Assembly (NCBI RefSeq): GCF_030272895.1
Contig: NZ_JALRNF010000014.1
Span: forward strand, 62,001-126,000
Length of the DNA: 64,000 nt
DNA from: Pseudomonas sp. BGr12
GTDB taxonomy: Bacteria > Pseudomonadota > Gammaproteobacteria > Pseudomonadales > Pseudomonadaceae
Reading direction: 5' to 3'
Positions 28,939 to 40,962 of this stretch are shown here, one piece after another (position 1 is the first letter of the stretch; each line of letters begins with the position of its first letter). Under the pieces are notes generated by a model. The model made no database searches and was not told the origin of the DNA. It saw only the letters and a program-made list of their open reading frames with translations. A program made the position numbers and the translations under genes.

Positions 28939-29745
28939 TTACTGGGCGCCTTGCTGTTCGGCCAGCTTGTCGGCCAGGCGCACGAAGGCGGCCAGGTCCA
29001 GTTGCTCCGGACGCAGGCTGCCGTCGACGCCAGCGGCTTCGATGGCTTCGCTGTTGAGCAGGGCCTTGAGGGTGTTGCGCAAGGTCTTGCGGCGCTGGTT
29101 GAAGGCTTCGCGAACGATGCGTTCGAGCAGGCGGTGGTCCTTGGCGGGGAACGGCAGGGTTTCGTGCGGCACCAGGCGGACGATGGCCGAGTCGACCTTC
29201 GGTGGCGGATTGAACGCGCCCGGGCCGACGTTGAACAGGTGCTCGACCCGGCAATGGTACTGGACCATGATCGACAGCCGACCCCAGTCGCCACCGCCGG
29301 GGCCTGCGGCCAGGCGCTCGACCACTTCCTTCTGCAGCATGAAGTGCATGTCGCGGATCAGCTCGGCGTTATCGAGCAGGTGGAAGATCAGCGGGGTGGA
29401 GATGTTGTACGGCAGGTTGCCGACCACCCGCAGGCTGCGCGGTGCGGCGCCGAGGCTGGTGAAGTCGAACTTCAGGGCGTCGCCCTGGTGCAGGCGGAAG
29501 TTGTCGCGACCGGCGAATTGCTGGTTGAGGATCGGCACCAGGTCCTTGTCCAGCTCGACCACGTCCAGCTGTGCACCACTGCCCAGCAGGCCTTCGGTCA
29601 GGGCGCCCTGGCCCGGGCCGATTTCCAGCATGCGGTCGGCAGACTTGGCGTTGATCGAGCGCAGGATGCGGTCGATGACGCCGGCGTCGTGCAGGAAGTT
29701 CTGGCCGAAGCGCTTGCGCGCCCGGTGTTGGTATTGCTCACTCAT
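28939..29745 (-). CDS. rsmA: 16S rRNA dimethyladenosine transferase RsmA (KsgA)
   Basis: RsmA dimethylates A1518 and A1519 of 16S rRNA, a late check in 30S assembly. The 268-residue protein begins [18 protein letters not shown], has the SAM motif [14 protein letters not shown] and the catalytic NLPYNIS. The start at 29745 overlaps the pdxA stop by four bases (ATGA); a longer frame to 29961 is only read-through in pdxA. Not to be confused with the CsrA homologue of the same name in pseudomonads. Confidence 0.97.
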   Translation of the reverse strand: MSEQYQHRARKRFGQNFLHDAGVIDRILRSINAKSADRMLEIGPGQGALTEGLLGSGAQLDVVELDKDLVPILNQQFAGRDNFRLHQGDALKFDFTSLGAAPRSLRVVGNLPYNISTPLIFHLLDNAELIRDMHFMLQKEVVERLAAGPGGGDWGRLSIMVQYHCRVEHLFNVGPGAFNPPPKVDSAIVRLVPHETLPFPAKDHRLLERIVREAFNQRRKTLRNTLKALLNSEAIEAAGVDGSLRPEQLDLAAFVRLADKLAEQQGAQ

Positions 29746-30731
29746 AGTCGGGTCTCGGCCATCTGGTAGGCGGTTTCCAGGGCGACCTGCAGGCTGCCGG
29801 TGTCGATCTTGCCGCTGCCGGCCAGATCGAGGGCAGTGCCGTGGTCGACCGAGGTGCGGATGATCGGCAGGCCCAGGGTCACGTTCACTGCGGCGCCAAA
29901 GCCCTTGTACTTGAGTACGGGCAGGCCCTGGTCGTGGTACATCGCCAGCACTGCGTCGCAATGCTCCAGATATTTGGGGGTAAACAGGGTATCGGCAGGC
30001 AACGGGCCGCGCAGGTCCATGCCTTCGCTGCGCAGGCGCGCCAATGTCGGTTCGATGGTGTCGATTTCTTCATGGCCCAGGTGGCCGCCTTCACCCGCAT
30101 GGGGGTTGAGGCCACAGACCAGGATGCGCGGGCTGGCGATGCCGAACTTCTGTTGCAGGTCGGCATGCAGGATCCGCGTGACCCGCTCCAGGCGCTCCGG
30201 GGTGATGGCGTCGGCGACATCGCGCAAGGGCAGGTGGGTGGTCACCAGCGCCACGCGCAAGCCGCGGGTGGCGAGCATCATCACCACCTGGGTGGTGGCG
30301 GTCAGGTCGGCGAGAAACTCGGTATGGCCGGAAAAGGCGATGCCGCTCTCGTTGATCACACCCTTGTGCACGGGTGCGGTGATCATCCCGGCAAAGTGCC
30401 CGTCCAGGCAGCCCTGGCCCGCGCGGGTCAGGGTTTCCAGGACGAATGCGGCGTTGGCCTTGTCCAGCTGCCCGGCAACCACCGGGTTTTGCAGTGGTGT
30501 ATCCCAGACATACAGGCTGCCGGCGGCGGCAGGCTGGTCAGGGAAGGCATCAGGGGTTACCGGCAGCAAGGTGACGGCCACCCCCAGCTGCGTGGCCCGC
30601 TCGGCGAGCAGGTCACGGCTGGTGATGGCGATCAGGGGGTGCGGCTGGGCTTGCGTGGCCAGCAGCAGGCACAGGTCTGGACCTATGCCGGCTGGCTCAC
30701 CGGGGGTGAGGGCGAAGCGCTTGAGTTTCAC
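29742..30731 (-). CDS. pdxA: 4-hydroxythreonine-4-phosphate dehydrogenase PdxA
   Basis: PdxA oxidises 4-phosphohydroxy-L-threonine in the DXP-dependent pyridoxal phosphate pathway. The 329-residue protein begins with [12 protein letters not shown] and contains [22 protein letters not shown] and [13 protein letters not shown], which carry the zinc-binding histidines. It overlaps surA and rsmA by four bases on each side, so the three are translationally coupled. Confidence 0.97.
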   Translation of the reverse strand: MKLKRFALTPGEPAGIGPDLCLLLATQAQPHPLIAITSRDLLAERATQLGVAVTLLPVTPDAFPDQPAAAGSLYVWDTPLQNPVVAGQLDKANAAFVLETLTRAGQGCLDGHFAGMITAPVHKGVINESGIAFSGHTEFLADLTATTQVVMMLATRGLRVALVTTHLPLRDVADAITPERLERVTRILHADLQQKFGIASPRILVCGLNPHAGEGGHLGHEEIDTIEPTLARLRSEGMDLRGPLPADTLFTPKYLEHCDAVLAMYHDQGLPVLKYKGFGAAVNVTLGLPIIRTSVDHGTALDLAGSGKIDTGSLQVALETAYQMAETRL

Positions 30732-32047
30732 TGGGAGGCCTGGTCGGCGCCGGGAAGCTTGATTTCAACGTAGGCTTCGTCGCGAATCTGACGCAGCCAG
30801 GTCTGCAGCTCTTCGTCGTACTTGCGGTTGCGCAGGACGTTCATCGCTTGCTGCTCACGCGCCTGCTCGGTGCTGTCGGTCGCGCGGCGGCCGAGGACTT
30901 CCAGCACGTGCCAGCCGTATTGGGTCTGGAACGGCTTGGTCACCTGACCTTGCGGGGCGTTGGCCATTTGCTCGCGGAACTCCGGCACCAGGACGTTGGG
31001 GTCGACCCAGTTGAGGTCGCCGCCGTTGAGCGCCGAGCCCGGGTCTTCCGAGAAGCTCTTGGCCAGCTCGGCGAAATCTTCACCGTTCTGGATGCGCTCG
31101 TAGAGTTTCTCCGCCAGTTGCCGGGTCGCTTCAGGGCTGCGGATTTCGCTTGGCTTGATCAGGATGTGGCGTACGTGAACTTCGTCACGCACCACGCTGC
31201 TGCCGGCGCCGCGCTTTTCCTCGAGCTTGAGGATGATGAAGCCGTTGGGGATGCGGATTGGCTGGGTGATGTCGCCGATCGCCATGCTGCTGAGCATCTT
31301 GGCGAAGTCCGGAGGCAGCTGGCCTGCTTTGCGCCAGCCCATCTCGCCGCCTTCCAGGGCGTTATCGCTGGCCGAATTGGCGATCGCCATCTGGGCGAAG
31401 TCGGCACCACTGCGCAGTCGCTGGTGGAGCTCACCGACTTTCCGGGCCGCGGCCTGGATTTGCTCCGAGTTGGCGCCTTCAGGCGTAGGGATAAGGATGT
31501 TGGCCAGGCGGTACTCTTCCGACAGTTGCATCTTGCCCTGGTCAGAGTTGAGGAAGTTCTTCACTTCCTGTTCCGACACCTGGATGCGCTCGGCCACACG
31601 GCGCTGGCGCACGCGGCTGATGATCATCTCGCGGCGTACCTGCTCGCGGGCATCGTCATAGGACAGGCCGTCACGGGCCAGGGCCGCGCGGAACTGCTCC
31701 AGGCTCATGCCGTTGCGCTGGGCAATGGTGGCGATGGCCTGGTTGAGTTCTTCGTCGGTGATGCGGATGCCCGAACGATCGCCGATCTGCAGTTGCAGGT
31801 TCTCGACGATCAGGCGCTCGAGCACCTGCTGGTCCAGCACGCTGGCGGGCGGCGCGGAGCCGCCGCGCTTGGCGATGGTCTGCTGGACTTCGCGCACGCG
31901 CTGGTCCAGCTGGCTTTTCATGACCACGTCGTTGTCGACGATGGCCACAACGCTATCCAGGGGCTGAACGGCGGCATGTACCGCGCCGCTCAGCAATACA
32001 GCGCCCAGCAACAGCGGGCGCAGACAATCAGTAAGCTTGGTCTTCAC
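30728..32047 (-). CDS. surA: Periplasmic chaperone and peptidyl-prolyl isomerase SurA
   Basis: SurA escorts outer-membrane proteins, including LptD, to the BAM complex. The 439-residue protein has a signal peptide (cleavage after VHA near residue 25), an N-terminal chaperone region, two parvulin domains (about 175-275 and 290-390) and a C-terminal helix. Its start overlaps lptD by 20 bases, and it overlaps pdxA by four, consistent with joint expression with its client LptD. Confidence 0.97.
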   Translation of the reverse strand: MKTKLTDCLRPLLLGAVLLSGAVHAAVQPLDSVVAIVDNDVVMKSQLDQRVREVQQTIAKRGGSAPPASVLDQQVLERLIVENLQLQIGDRSGIRITDEELNQAIATIAQRNGMSLEQFRAALARDGLSYDDAREQVRREMIISRVRQRRVAERIQVSEQEVKNFLNSDQGKMQLSEEYRLANILIPTPEGANSEQIQAAARKVGELHQRLRSGADFAQMAIANSASDNALEGGEMGWRKAGQLPPDFAKMLSSMAIGDITQPIRIPNGFIILKLEEKRGAGSSVVRDEVHVRHILIKPSEIRSPEATRQLAEKLYERIQNGEDFAELAKSFSEDPGSALNGGDLNWVDPNVLVPEFREQMANAPQGQVTKPFQTQYGWHVLEVLGRRATDSTEQAREQQAMNVLRNRKYDEELQTWLRQIRDEAYVEIKLPGADQASQ

Positions 32048-34877
32048 GTGTACGATAACCTTGAATGCCCTGGTCGAGGAACGACTCGACCTTGTTGCCC
32101 ACTACGCCGCCCAGGCCTTTCAGCACAATCTGCAGGAAGACGCCGTGGTCGCCTTTTTCGTTTTGCGGAGTCGCCTGGCTGAAGTCGTCGTAATCGATCC
32201 AGTAACGGTTGATCAGACGCAGCTTCCAGCAGCAGCTGTCGTACTCGAAGCCACCGAACGCTTCCAGCGTGCGGTTGCGGTTGTAGTCGTGCTGCCAGCG
32301 AGCGATCGCGGTCCATTGTGGAACGATCGGCCACATGACCGAGAAGTCATGCTGTTCGATCTTGTAGTAGTCCTTGATGTAGCCCGGTTCGCCTGGGGTG
32401 AGGTAGTCGCCGCCACCGACCTGCCAACGACCCGTGGTGCTGTTGTAGGTCACCATGTCGTTGCGGTAGCGATAGCCGAGGTTGACCACCTTGTTCACGT
32501 TGTCTTCAGGCTGGTAGTGGAACATCGCGCTGCCCGAACGGGTGCTGCGGCTGTCCGGATCCCAGTTGAAATCGGAGTTGAAGCGCCAGTCGCGGTTGAA
32601 CTTGTACTCGTACTCCAGTGCGTACGGCGATACATCCGACTGGGCATCCTTGCGATCGTCGAAGTTGACGCCCGGCAGTTGCACCTTGCGATCCCGGAAG
32701 TACAGGGCCTGACCCACGGCAAGGCGCTGACGCTCGAAGCCGTTTTCTTCGATCCAGCGGTTGTTCACGCCCAGCGACAGCTTGTTCTCGTCACCGATAC
32801 GGTCGATGCCGGAGAAGCGGTTGTCGCGGAACAGCGAGGCGTAGTTGAAGGTGTTCTCGCTGGTGTCGAAGACCGGGATGTCGCGCTGGTCTTCATAAGG
32901 CACATAGAGATAGAACAGGCGCGGTTCCAGCGTCTGCCGGTAGTTCTTGCCGAACCATTGGGTGTTGCGGTCGAAGTACAGGCCGCTGTCGATGCTGAAG
33001 ATCGGCACATTGCGGTTCTGCGTGCCATGGAACTCACCCTGCAGCGCCAGTGTTTCCGGGCTGGCGGTCGCCAGGTCGTTCTTGCCTTTGCCGTCCAGAT
33101 CAAGATCGTAATGAGTGGTCATGTACTTGATCGAAGGCGTCAGGAAGCCATAGGTTTCCCGCAGCGGCAGGCTGATCATCGGCGCGGCATTCAGACGGGT
33201 ACCGTTCGAACGGGCAACGCCGAAGATGTTCTCGTCCAGTCGCTTGCCGCCGATAACGTTACCGGAAGCATCGGTCACCAGCCCGGCGGTTGGGTCCGGG
33301 TTGCCATCTTCGTCGAAGACCAGGTCGTCCTTCAGGTTACGGTCGAAGCGCACCGCTTCGGTCTCGTAGCTGAAGTCGAACCCGCCCGGATGATACGGCA
33401 GCATGCCGTTGAAGGTGACCTGAGGCAGCCGGTCATACGGGGTGATCTGGGAGATGGTCGCCAGCTCGGTGGCCTGCACGTTCAGGCGCGCGGTGTAGTC
33501 GTCACCGCGGTAGGTCATGGCACCCTGCTGGTTGAGGTAGTCGCGGCTCTCGACGCCGATCTGGTCGGTCTCCAGGTCCTGGAAGTAGAACGGATCGCTG
33601 ATGTCGGTGTAGTCGACCTCGGTAAACACGCGTGAATCCAGGCCGCCCTTGTGCTGCCAGTTGACCATCCAGCGCTGGTCTTCGTAGTCGGTCTGCAGCT
33701 TGCGCTCGTCATCCTTGTCGTTCAGGTAGGCACCACCGAACTGACCTTCGCTGGATTCGGTCAGGTAGCGGAACTCGCCTTCCATCAACAGGCCACGTTT
33801 GGCCATGTAACGCGGATACAAGGTGGCGTCGTAGTTCGGCGCCAGGTTGAAGTAGTACGGCGTGACCAGGGTGAAACCGGTGTCACTGCTGGTGCTGAAC
33901 GACGGCGGCAGGAAGCCGGACTGGCGACGGTCGTCGATCGGGAAGTAGATATAAGGTGTGTAGAACACCGGAATATCCTTGACCCGCAGGGTGACGTTGG
34001 TCGCGGTACCGAAGCCGGTGGCCGGGTTCAGGGTGATGTTGTTGCCCTTGAGCTGCCAGGCGTTGCTGTTCGGCTCACAGGTGGTGTAGGTACCGTCCTT
34101 GAGGCGAATGATGGCGTTCTCGGCGCGTTTGGCGTACAGCGCGCTGCCGCGGATGCGCGATTTGTGCATCACGTATTCGGCGTTGTCGACCTTGGCTTCG
34201 CCGGTATCGAGCTGGATGTCGGCGTGATCGCCGACCACCAGCGAACCGTTGTCACGGATCTTGACGTTGCCGCTGAGCTCGCCCCGGTTTTCGGCCTGGT
34301 ACAGGTTGGCCTCGTCGGCTTCGACCTGCATGCTGCCCTGGCGCATGACCACGTCACCGGCGAGGGTGGCGATCTGCTGTTCTTGCTGGTAGCGGGAAAC
34401 CTTGGCGCCGATGAAGGTCGGTGCTTCGTCCTTCGGCGTGGTGTCTTGCATGCCCGGACGGATCGGCTCGACGTAGGCGCCGGCGCAGTAGGGGCCGGTT
34501 TCGGCGAGCTGGGCCGGGGTCAGTTGATCACGTGGTACCCAGTCCAGGTGGCTGTAATCGGCACTGCGGGTCTTCAGGCCGCGGCCCTTGCTCTCGGTGA
34601 CCAGCATTGGCGTCTCGCCAGGCGCTTCGACGGCTTCGCCGGAGGCTGCGGTGCTCTCGCCAGCGGCAGCGGCGGCCGCACCCTGGTGCACTGGGCGGGG
34701 GGGCAGAGGCGCAGCGTTGGTCTTGGGCTTGCAGTCCCAGCCTCCGGCAGCGGACACTTGGCAGTCGAACTGCTCGGCGGCGACCACATACGAGGTGGCC
34801 AGCGGTTGCAGCGCCAGCAAACCGCCGGTGACCAGCAACGGGAATTTTTTACGAAACGCGGGGGATTTCAATGCCAT
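32028..34877 (-). CDS. lptD: LPS-assembly outer membrane protein LptD
   Basis: LptD with LptE inserts LPS in the outer leaflet. The 949-residue protein has a signal peptide ending VVAA near residue 34, an N-terminal cysteine pair (Cys39 and the Cys in GWDCK), an OstA/jellyroll region (about 160-300), and a long beta-barrel with the C-terminal pair in DSCCWKL for the interdomain disulfides. The extended region before the jellyroll (about 50-150, Ala/Pro-rich) is typical of Pseudomonas. First gene of the lptD-surA-pdxA-rsmA cluster and divergent from amgK. Confidence 0.97.
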   Translation of the reverse strand: MALKSPAFRKKFPLLVTGGLLALQPLATSYVVAAEQFDCQVSAAGGWDCKPKTNAAPLPPRPVHQGAAAAAAGESTAASGEAVEAPGETPMLVTESKGRGLKTRSADYSHLDWVPRDQLTPAQLAETGPYCAGAYVEPIRPGMQDTTPKDEAPTFIGAKVSRYQQEQQIATLAGDVVMRQGSMQVEADEANLYQAENRGELSGNVKIRDNGSLVVGDHADIQLDTGEAKVDNAEYVMHKSRIRGSALYAKRAENAIIRLKDGTYTTCEPNSNAWQLKGNNITLNPATGFGTATNVTLRVKDIPVFYTPYIYFPIDDRRQSGFLPPSFSTSSDTGFTLVTPYYFNLAPNYDATLYPRYMAKRGLLMEGEFRYLTESSEGQFGGAYLNDKDDERKLQTDYEDQRWMVNWQHKGGLDSRVFTEVDYTDISDPFYFQDLETDQIGVESRDYLNQQGAMTYRGDDYTARLNVQATELATISQITPYDRLPQVTFNGMLPYHPGGFDFSYETEAVRFDRNLKDDLVFDEDGNPDPTAGLVTDASGNVIGGKRLDENIFGVARSNGTRLNAAPMISLPLRETYGFLTPSIKYMTTHYDLDLDGKGKNDLATASPETLALQGEFHGTQNRNVPIFSIDSGLYFDRNTQWFGKNYRQTLEPRLFYLYVPYEDQRDIPVFDTSENTFNYASLFRDNRFSGIDRIGDENKLSLGVNNRWIEENGFERQRLAVGQALYFRDRKVQLPGVNFDDRKDAQSDVSPYALEYEYKFNRDWRFNSDFNWDPDSRSTRSGSAMFHYQPEDNVNKVVNLGYRYRNDMVTYNSTTGRWQVGGGDYLTPGEPGYIKDYYKIEQHDFSVMWPIVPQWTAIARWQHDYNRNRTLEAFGGFEYDSCCWKLRLINRYWIDYDDFSQATPQNEKGDHGVFLQIVLKGLGGVVGNKVESFLDQGIQGYRTREDQAY

Positions 34878-34977
34878 CTTATTAGTCCGGGCTTCCTGCG
34901 TGCCATCTGCCCGCGGTGGGGCCGCACGCCTCTCGATGGTCTGAAAAAGATGCTGGATAATAAAGCATGACCCGCTT

Positions 34978-34993
34978 GACGGCTAGGGCCGTC
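34978..34993 (+). promoter_or_regulatory. Leader hairpin before amgK
   Basis: Perfect 6-bp stem GACGGC / GCCGTC with loop TAGG, directly upstream of the amgK ribosome site GGAGACC (34994). It could modulate translation start. The rest of the 129-base lptD-amgK gap shows no convincing promoter for either gene, although TATTAT/ATAATAAAG at 34956-34965 is AT-rich. Confidence 0.4.
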
Positions 34994-35006
34994 GGAGACC
35001 CTTGTA

Positions 35007-36700
<1,694 letters not shown>

Positions 36701-36701
36701 G

Positions 36702-37466
36702 ATGCTGTGGCCGAGCACAGTGATTGGTGCCGGGGCCGGTTTCGCCATTGCCAGCATTCCAGGCGCATTGCTGGGGGCATTGCTGGGCCAGGCGATGGAT
36801 CGCCGCTTGCAGCTGCACAGCTGGGCGCACCTGCGCGAGCGCTTGGGTGGACGCCCGGTGCTGCGCGACGACGAGGTGCTGTTCGTGCTGCTCGGCCGTC
36901 TGGCCAAGTGCGACGGGCGGGTGGTCGATGGCCATATCCAGCAGGCGCGCCAGGAAATGCAACGCCTGGGGATGAGCGAGCCGGTACGCCGGCGGGCGAT
37001 CGCTGCATTCAACCGCGGCAAGCGGGGCAAGGAGCGCCTGGGCCACTACCTGCGTCGTCTCAAGCAACAACCCCACGCGGCCGAAGGCATGCTGCGCGCG
37101 TGCTGGCGCATGGTCTGGGCCGATGGTCGGGCCGGGCGCCTGGAACGCGAGCTGCTGCTGGACTGGGGCCAGCAACTGGGGTGGTCGGCCAGCAAGGTCC
37201 AGGCCCTGGCGCTGGAGTACGAACCCCAGCGTCCTGCGCTGGCCAGTGCCAGCCTCGGCTATCAGGACGCCTTGCGCGTGCTCGGGGTTGCGGTCGAGGC
37301 CGAGCCCGGGCAGATCAAGCAGGCCTATCGGCGCTTGCTCAGCCGTCACCATCCGGACAAGCTGGTCGGCAGTGGCGCCAGCCCGGCCCAGGTACGCGAG
37401 GCGACCGAGCGTACCCGTGAACTGCATCAGGCCTACGCGATCATCCGCAAGCGCCGCGGCTTCTAG
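36702..37466 (+). CDS. djlA: DjlA-like co-chaperone (TerB and J-domain)
   Basis: A 254-residue membrane-anchored J-protein: an N-terminal hydrophobic glycine-rich segment (about 6-30), a TerB-like helical domain (about 50-165), and a C-terminal J-domain with the HPD motif in SRHHPDKLV. Such proteins stimulate the ATPase of DnaK at the inner membrane. The start is one base after the murU stop. Its stop codon overlaps that of the convergent next gene through the palindrome CTAG. Confidence 0.9.
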   Translation: MLWPSTVIGAGAGFAIASIPGALLGALLGQAMDRRLQLHSWAHLRERLGGRPVLRDDEVLFVLLGRLAKCDGRVVDGHIQQARQEMQRLGMSEPVRRRAIAAFNRGKRGKERLGHYLRRLKQQPHAAEGMLRACWRMVWADGRAGRLERELLLDWGQQLGWSASKVQALALEYEPQRPALASASLGYQDALRVLGVAVEAEPGQIKQAYRRLLSRHHPDKLVGSGASPAQVREATERTRELHQAYAIIRKRRGF

Positions 37467-38467
37467 TCGACGTTTTCCGGGCTCAGCCAGCCGCGCACGC
37501 GGCGGAACAATTGCTCTTGTTCCGCCTTGCTGTTACCGGGCATGGCGGTCAGGGCCACCTGCCGATAGCTGTTGTCCTTGAGCCGTTTGCTCGCTTGCAG
37601 GCGCAGTTCGGCGGCGCGACGGGCCTGGGCCTGATTGCTGTAGTAGAAATCGCCGGTCGCTACTCTCAGCGAAGGCGCCAGGCTGTCCAGGCTCTGTTCA
37701 GCTTGCGCCGGTGTCTGCGCTGCGATCATCACCAGTTTCTGCACCTGTGCCGGCTGGCGCTCATTGAGGTAGCGGGCAGCCCAGTAGGCGCCGCTGCCAC
37801 TGCCGGCCAGGGCTATGGTGCGGGCGTTGTGCTGCTGCGCGTAGGCCACGGCGGCATCGAGGCGGGCGAAGATGCGCTCGGCGTCGGCCTTGTCATCGCT
37901 GTTGACGGCCGCTGATGGCGTGGCACTTTCGGCCGCCTCGTTGTCGACGGCAGTGGCCTGTTCGACGCTGGCATTGGCGTCGGCTGGGGTGTCCTTGGCC
38001 GGCGCGCTCTGGCCTTCGGCGGTGGGCTGATTTGCCGGCGCTGCGCTTTCGACACGGGCTTGCGGGCTGTCTTGCAGCAGGTCCGGCAGGCTCAGGCTCA
38101 GGCTGTGCCAGCCGGCATCCGGGAACTTGCGCCGCAGGGGGCCGACGGTCTTTGGCCAGTCGGCGGTTTCGCCAGCACCGGCGAGGATGATCAGTGCCCC
38201 CTCGGGTTCGCTGCTGTTGGCCGGCTTCCACAACGCCAGGAAGGTCTCGCTGCCCGCTTGCAGCATCTGCTGCTCGGCCTTGGGCACCTGGCGCTCGAGG
38301 GCCTGGGCATCTTCCTGGCTGCGCTCGGCCAGTGGCTGGCGCTGAACCGCGGCAGGCGGGGTGTCGGCAGCCGCTTCTGGCGTTTCGCCAGTAGCCGCAT
38401 TTGCGCTACAAGGTAATATCAATGAAAGGCAGAACGCGGGAAGCGTCGTGCGATACAGTGAGAACAT
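37463..38467 (-). CDS. DUF3530 family alpha/beta-hydrolase-like periplasmic protein
   Basis: A 334-residue protein with a signal peptide (about 1-24). It has hydrolase-like blocks ALIILAGAGETADWP, and a nucleophile-like turn LAGSGSGAYWAARYL in the second half. Between them is an Ala/Pro/Thr-rich, low-complexity insert (about residues 136-192). DUF3530 proteins are common in Pseudomonas and have no known substrate. It shares its stop codon palindrome with djlA on the opposite strand. Confidence 0.8.
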   Translation of the reverse strand: MFSLYRTTLPAFCLSLILPCSANAATGETPEAAADTPPAAVQRQPLAERSQEDAQALERQVPKAEQQMLQAGSETFLALWKPANSSEPEGALIILAGAGETADWPKTVGPLRRKFPDAGWHSLSLSLPDLLQDSPQARVESAAPANQPTAEGQSAPAKDTPADANASVEQATAVDNEAAESATPSAAVNSDDKADAERIFARLDAAVAYAQQHNARTIALAGSGSGAYWAARYLNERQPAQVQKLVMIAAQTPAQAEQSLDSLAPSLRVATGDFYYSNQAQARRAAELRLQASKRLKDNSYRQVALTAMPGNSKAEQEQLFRRVRGWLSPENVD

Positions 38468-38561
38468 GGATCGATCCAGGCCAGATTAATACCGGCAGCC
38501 TAATAGTATTTGTCCGGGACGGCCATGCTCGCTGGCCATCCTTCCTTTGATGAGAGTGCAG

Positions 38562-40952
38562 ATGAAGTCATTGCGCTGCCTGTTGTTTATCGGCTGTTTG
38601 TGCCTGCCCTTGATCACATCGGCAGCACCAGTCACGCCGCCCGGCGCCGTGGTGCTGGAGCCGGCGCAGCAGCAATGGCTGGAGCAGCATCGCAGCCTGC
38701 GGGTCGGGCTGGTGCTGCAGGCACCTTTCGCCCAGTTCGACCGGCGCCTGCAACAGCTGTACGGGGTCAATGTCGAGCTGATGAACTGGTTGGGCCGCGC
38801 GCTGGGGCTGGACCTGACCTGGCGCAACTTTCCTGACCAGGAGTCGCTGGAGCATGCACTGCTCGCCGGCGAAGTCGACCTGGCGCCCGGCCTGACCCAG
38901 ACCCCGGCCGGCCTGCGCCTGTGGTTGTTCAGCGATCCCTACATGCGCGTGCCGCAACTGATCGTCGGCTCGCGTACCGGTGCGGTGGCGGTGGACCTGG
39001 AAAAGCTCGTCGACAACGAGCGGGTCGCGGTACGCATGCCCAGTGCGGTGGCCGACTACCTGCGCGCCACCTATTCGAACCTCAACCTGCAAGGGGTTCC
39101 CCAGGAACGCCAGGCCTTGCAACTGGTGCTCAGCGAGCAGGCCCGCTATGCCGTGGTCGACGAAGCGCAACTGAGCCGGCTGTCGCGGGAGAGCGAGTTC
39201 AGCGACCTGGCCGTGGTCGGCGATATTGGCTTGCCGCAGTTGCTGCGTGTGGCGTCGCGGCGCGACTGGCCACAGCTGGCAGAAATCATCGAGCGCGGCT
39301 TGCAGGCCATCCCGGCCAAGGACCTGGAGCAATTGCACCAGCGCTGGCTGGAGCCCAAGTACCCGCGCCTGAGCGAGTCGCCCGGTTTCTGGCAGAACCT
39401 GGGATTGTTGCTCGCCGCCTTGCTGTTGAGCTGCATGGCCATCGTTGTTTGGCAGCGGCGTCAGTTGCGCCAGCTGGAGCACAACCTGCTCACGGCCCGA
39501 GAAACCATCAACCAGCGCCAGGCGCGGGAGGAGGCCCTGCGCCTGAGCCAGTTTTCCATCGACCAGAGCACGGTGGGCATCCTCTGGGTCAACTGGGACA
39601 GTCATGTGCGCTACGCCAACCGGGCGGCCGAAAGCATGCTCGGCTACCCCGAAGGGGCGGTGATCGACCGGCCATTGATCGATTTCGAACCCAACCTGCA
39701 CATGGACCGCTGGCTGGAACTGTGGAAGCGCGCCCGGGCCAGCAACGACACTGCCCAGCATTTCGAAACCCAGTGCCTGCACGCCAACGGCAGCCTGCTG
39801 CCGGTGGATGTGTCGCTGAGCTTCCTGCGCTTTCGCGATGCCGAGTACCTGGTGGTGTTCCTCACCGATGTCACCGAGCGTCGTCGCGCCCTGGCGGCCT
39901 TGCGCGAAAGCGAGGCCAGGCTCAAGGGCATCGCCGGCAATGTGCCGGGGCTGGTGTTCCGGCTGGAGCGCAACCCGGCGGAAGGCGAGCTGGAGTTTCC
40001 GTACATCAGCGAGGGCAGCGAGGCGCTGGTCGGCTATTCACCGGCAGTCCTGCAGCACCCGGACATGGGCTTGCGCAATCTGGTGCACCCGGAGGACCGG
40101 GCCGATTACCACAAGGTCCAGGACCTGGCCCTGGCCACTGACCGCGATTGGTCCTGGCAGGGCCGCATCCTGACCCGCGACGGTGAGCAGCGCTGGGCCG
40201 ACATCAAGGCCAGTACCCGCAGCCTGGGCGATGGCCGGGTGGTCTGGGACGGCGTGGTCTGGGACATTACCCAGAGCAAGCGGGTCGAGCTTGAGCTGGC
40301 GCGTTCCCAGGAACAGTTGCGAGAGTTGTCGGCGCACCTGGAAAGCGTGCGGGAAGAAGAAAAGGCGCGCATCGCCCGGGAAGTGCATGACGAGTTGGGG
40401 CAGATGCTGACCGTGCTCAAGCTGGAAACGTCCATGTGCGAACTGGCCTACGCCGACCTCGACCCCGGCCTCAATGAGCGCCTGGCCAGCATGAAGCGCC
40501 TGATTGCCCAGCTGTTCCAACTGGTGCGCGATGTGGCCACGGCCTTGCGCCCCCCAATCCTGGATGCCGGCATCGCCTCGGCCATCGAATGGCAGGCGCG
40601 GCGATTTGAAGCACGCACGCAGATTCCTTGCCTGGTCCAGGTGCCGGAAAATCTGCCACCCTTGAGCGATGCCAAGGCCATTGGCCTGTTTCGCATCCTC
40701 CAGGAGGCCCTGACCAATGTCATGCGCCATGCCCGGGCGCATACTGTGCAGATCAACCTGAGCCTGGATGGGCAGACCTTGCGCTTGACGGTGATCGACG
40801 ATGGCATCGGCTTTGCGCTGGAGCAGAACCGCCCGGCCTCTTTCGGCCTGGTTGGCCTGCGTGAGCGGGTATTGATGCTGGGCGGGCAAATGACCCTGGA
40901 AAGCGAACCGGGCGAAGGCACCAGCCTGAGCGTGGGCATTCCTCTGAAATAG
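38562..40952 (+). CDS. agtS: Sensor histidine kinase AgtS-like (SBP-PAS-PAS-HisKA_3)
   Basis: A 796-residue sensor: signal peptide (1-21), periplasmic solute-binding domain (about 40-265), transmembrane helix (about 277-297), two PAS domains (about 325-440 and 450-573), a HisKA_3 domain with His609 in IAREVHDELGQM, and a HATPase domain ending GLVGLRERVLMLGG and GEGTSLSVGIPL. This is the NarX/DegS class. Position before the response regulator and the ABC operon matches P. aeruginosa agtS (PA0600), which controls uptake of GABA and 5-aminovalerate. The start at 38562 gives a clean signal peptide; 38547 is also possible. Confidence 0.86.
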   Translation: MKSLRCLLFIGCLCLPLITSAAPVTPPGAVVLEPAQQQWLEQHRSLRVGLVLQAPFAQFDRRLQQLYGVNVELMNWLGRALGLDLTWRNFPDQESLEHALLAGEVDLAPGLTQTPAGLRLWLFSDPYMRVPQLIVGSRTGAVAVDLEKLVDNERVAVRMPSAVADYLRATYSNLNLQGVPQERQALQLVLSEQARYAVVDEAQLSRLSRESEFSDLAVVGDIGLPQLLRVASRRDWPQLAEIIERGLQAIPAKDLEQLHQRWLEPKYPRLSESPGFWQNLGLLLAALLLSCMAIVVWQRRQLRQLEHNLLTARETINQRQAREEALRLSQFSIDQSTVGILWVNWDSHVRYANRAAESMLGYPEGAVIDRPLIDFEPNLHMDRWLELWKRARASNDTAQHFETQCLHANGSLLPVDVSLSFLRFRDAEYLVVFLTDVTERRRALAALRESEARLKGIAGNVPGLVFRLERNPAEGELEFPYISEGSEALVGYSPAVLQHPDMGLRNLVHPEDRADYHKVQDLALATDRDWSWQGRILTRDGEQRWADIKASTRSLGDGRVVWDGVVWDITQSKRVELELARSQEQLRELSAHLESVREEEKARIAREVHDELGQMLTVLKLETSMCELAYADLDPGLNERLASMKRLIAQLFQLVRDVATALRPPILDAGIASAIEWQARRFEARTQIPCLVQVPENLPPLSDAKAIGLFRILQEALTNVMRHARAHTVQINLSLDGQTLRLTVIDDGIGFALEQNRPASFGLVGLRERVLMLGGQMTLESEPGEGTSLSVGIPLK

Positions 40953-40962
40953 GAGCGGTATC

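Noticed and set aside
32037..33635. Plus-strand open frame of 532 codons opposite lptD
   Set aside because: Antisense shadow of a real gene in GC-rich DNA; no family motifs, no ribosome site, and lptD is unambiguous.
34878..35006. AlgU/RpoE promoter for lptD
   Set aside because: A GAACTT-N16-TCTGA type sequence was looked for on the minus strand and not found.
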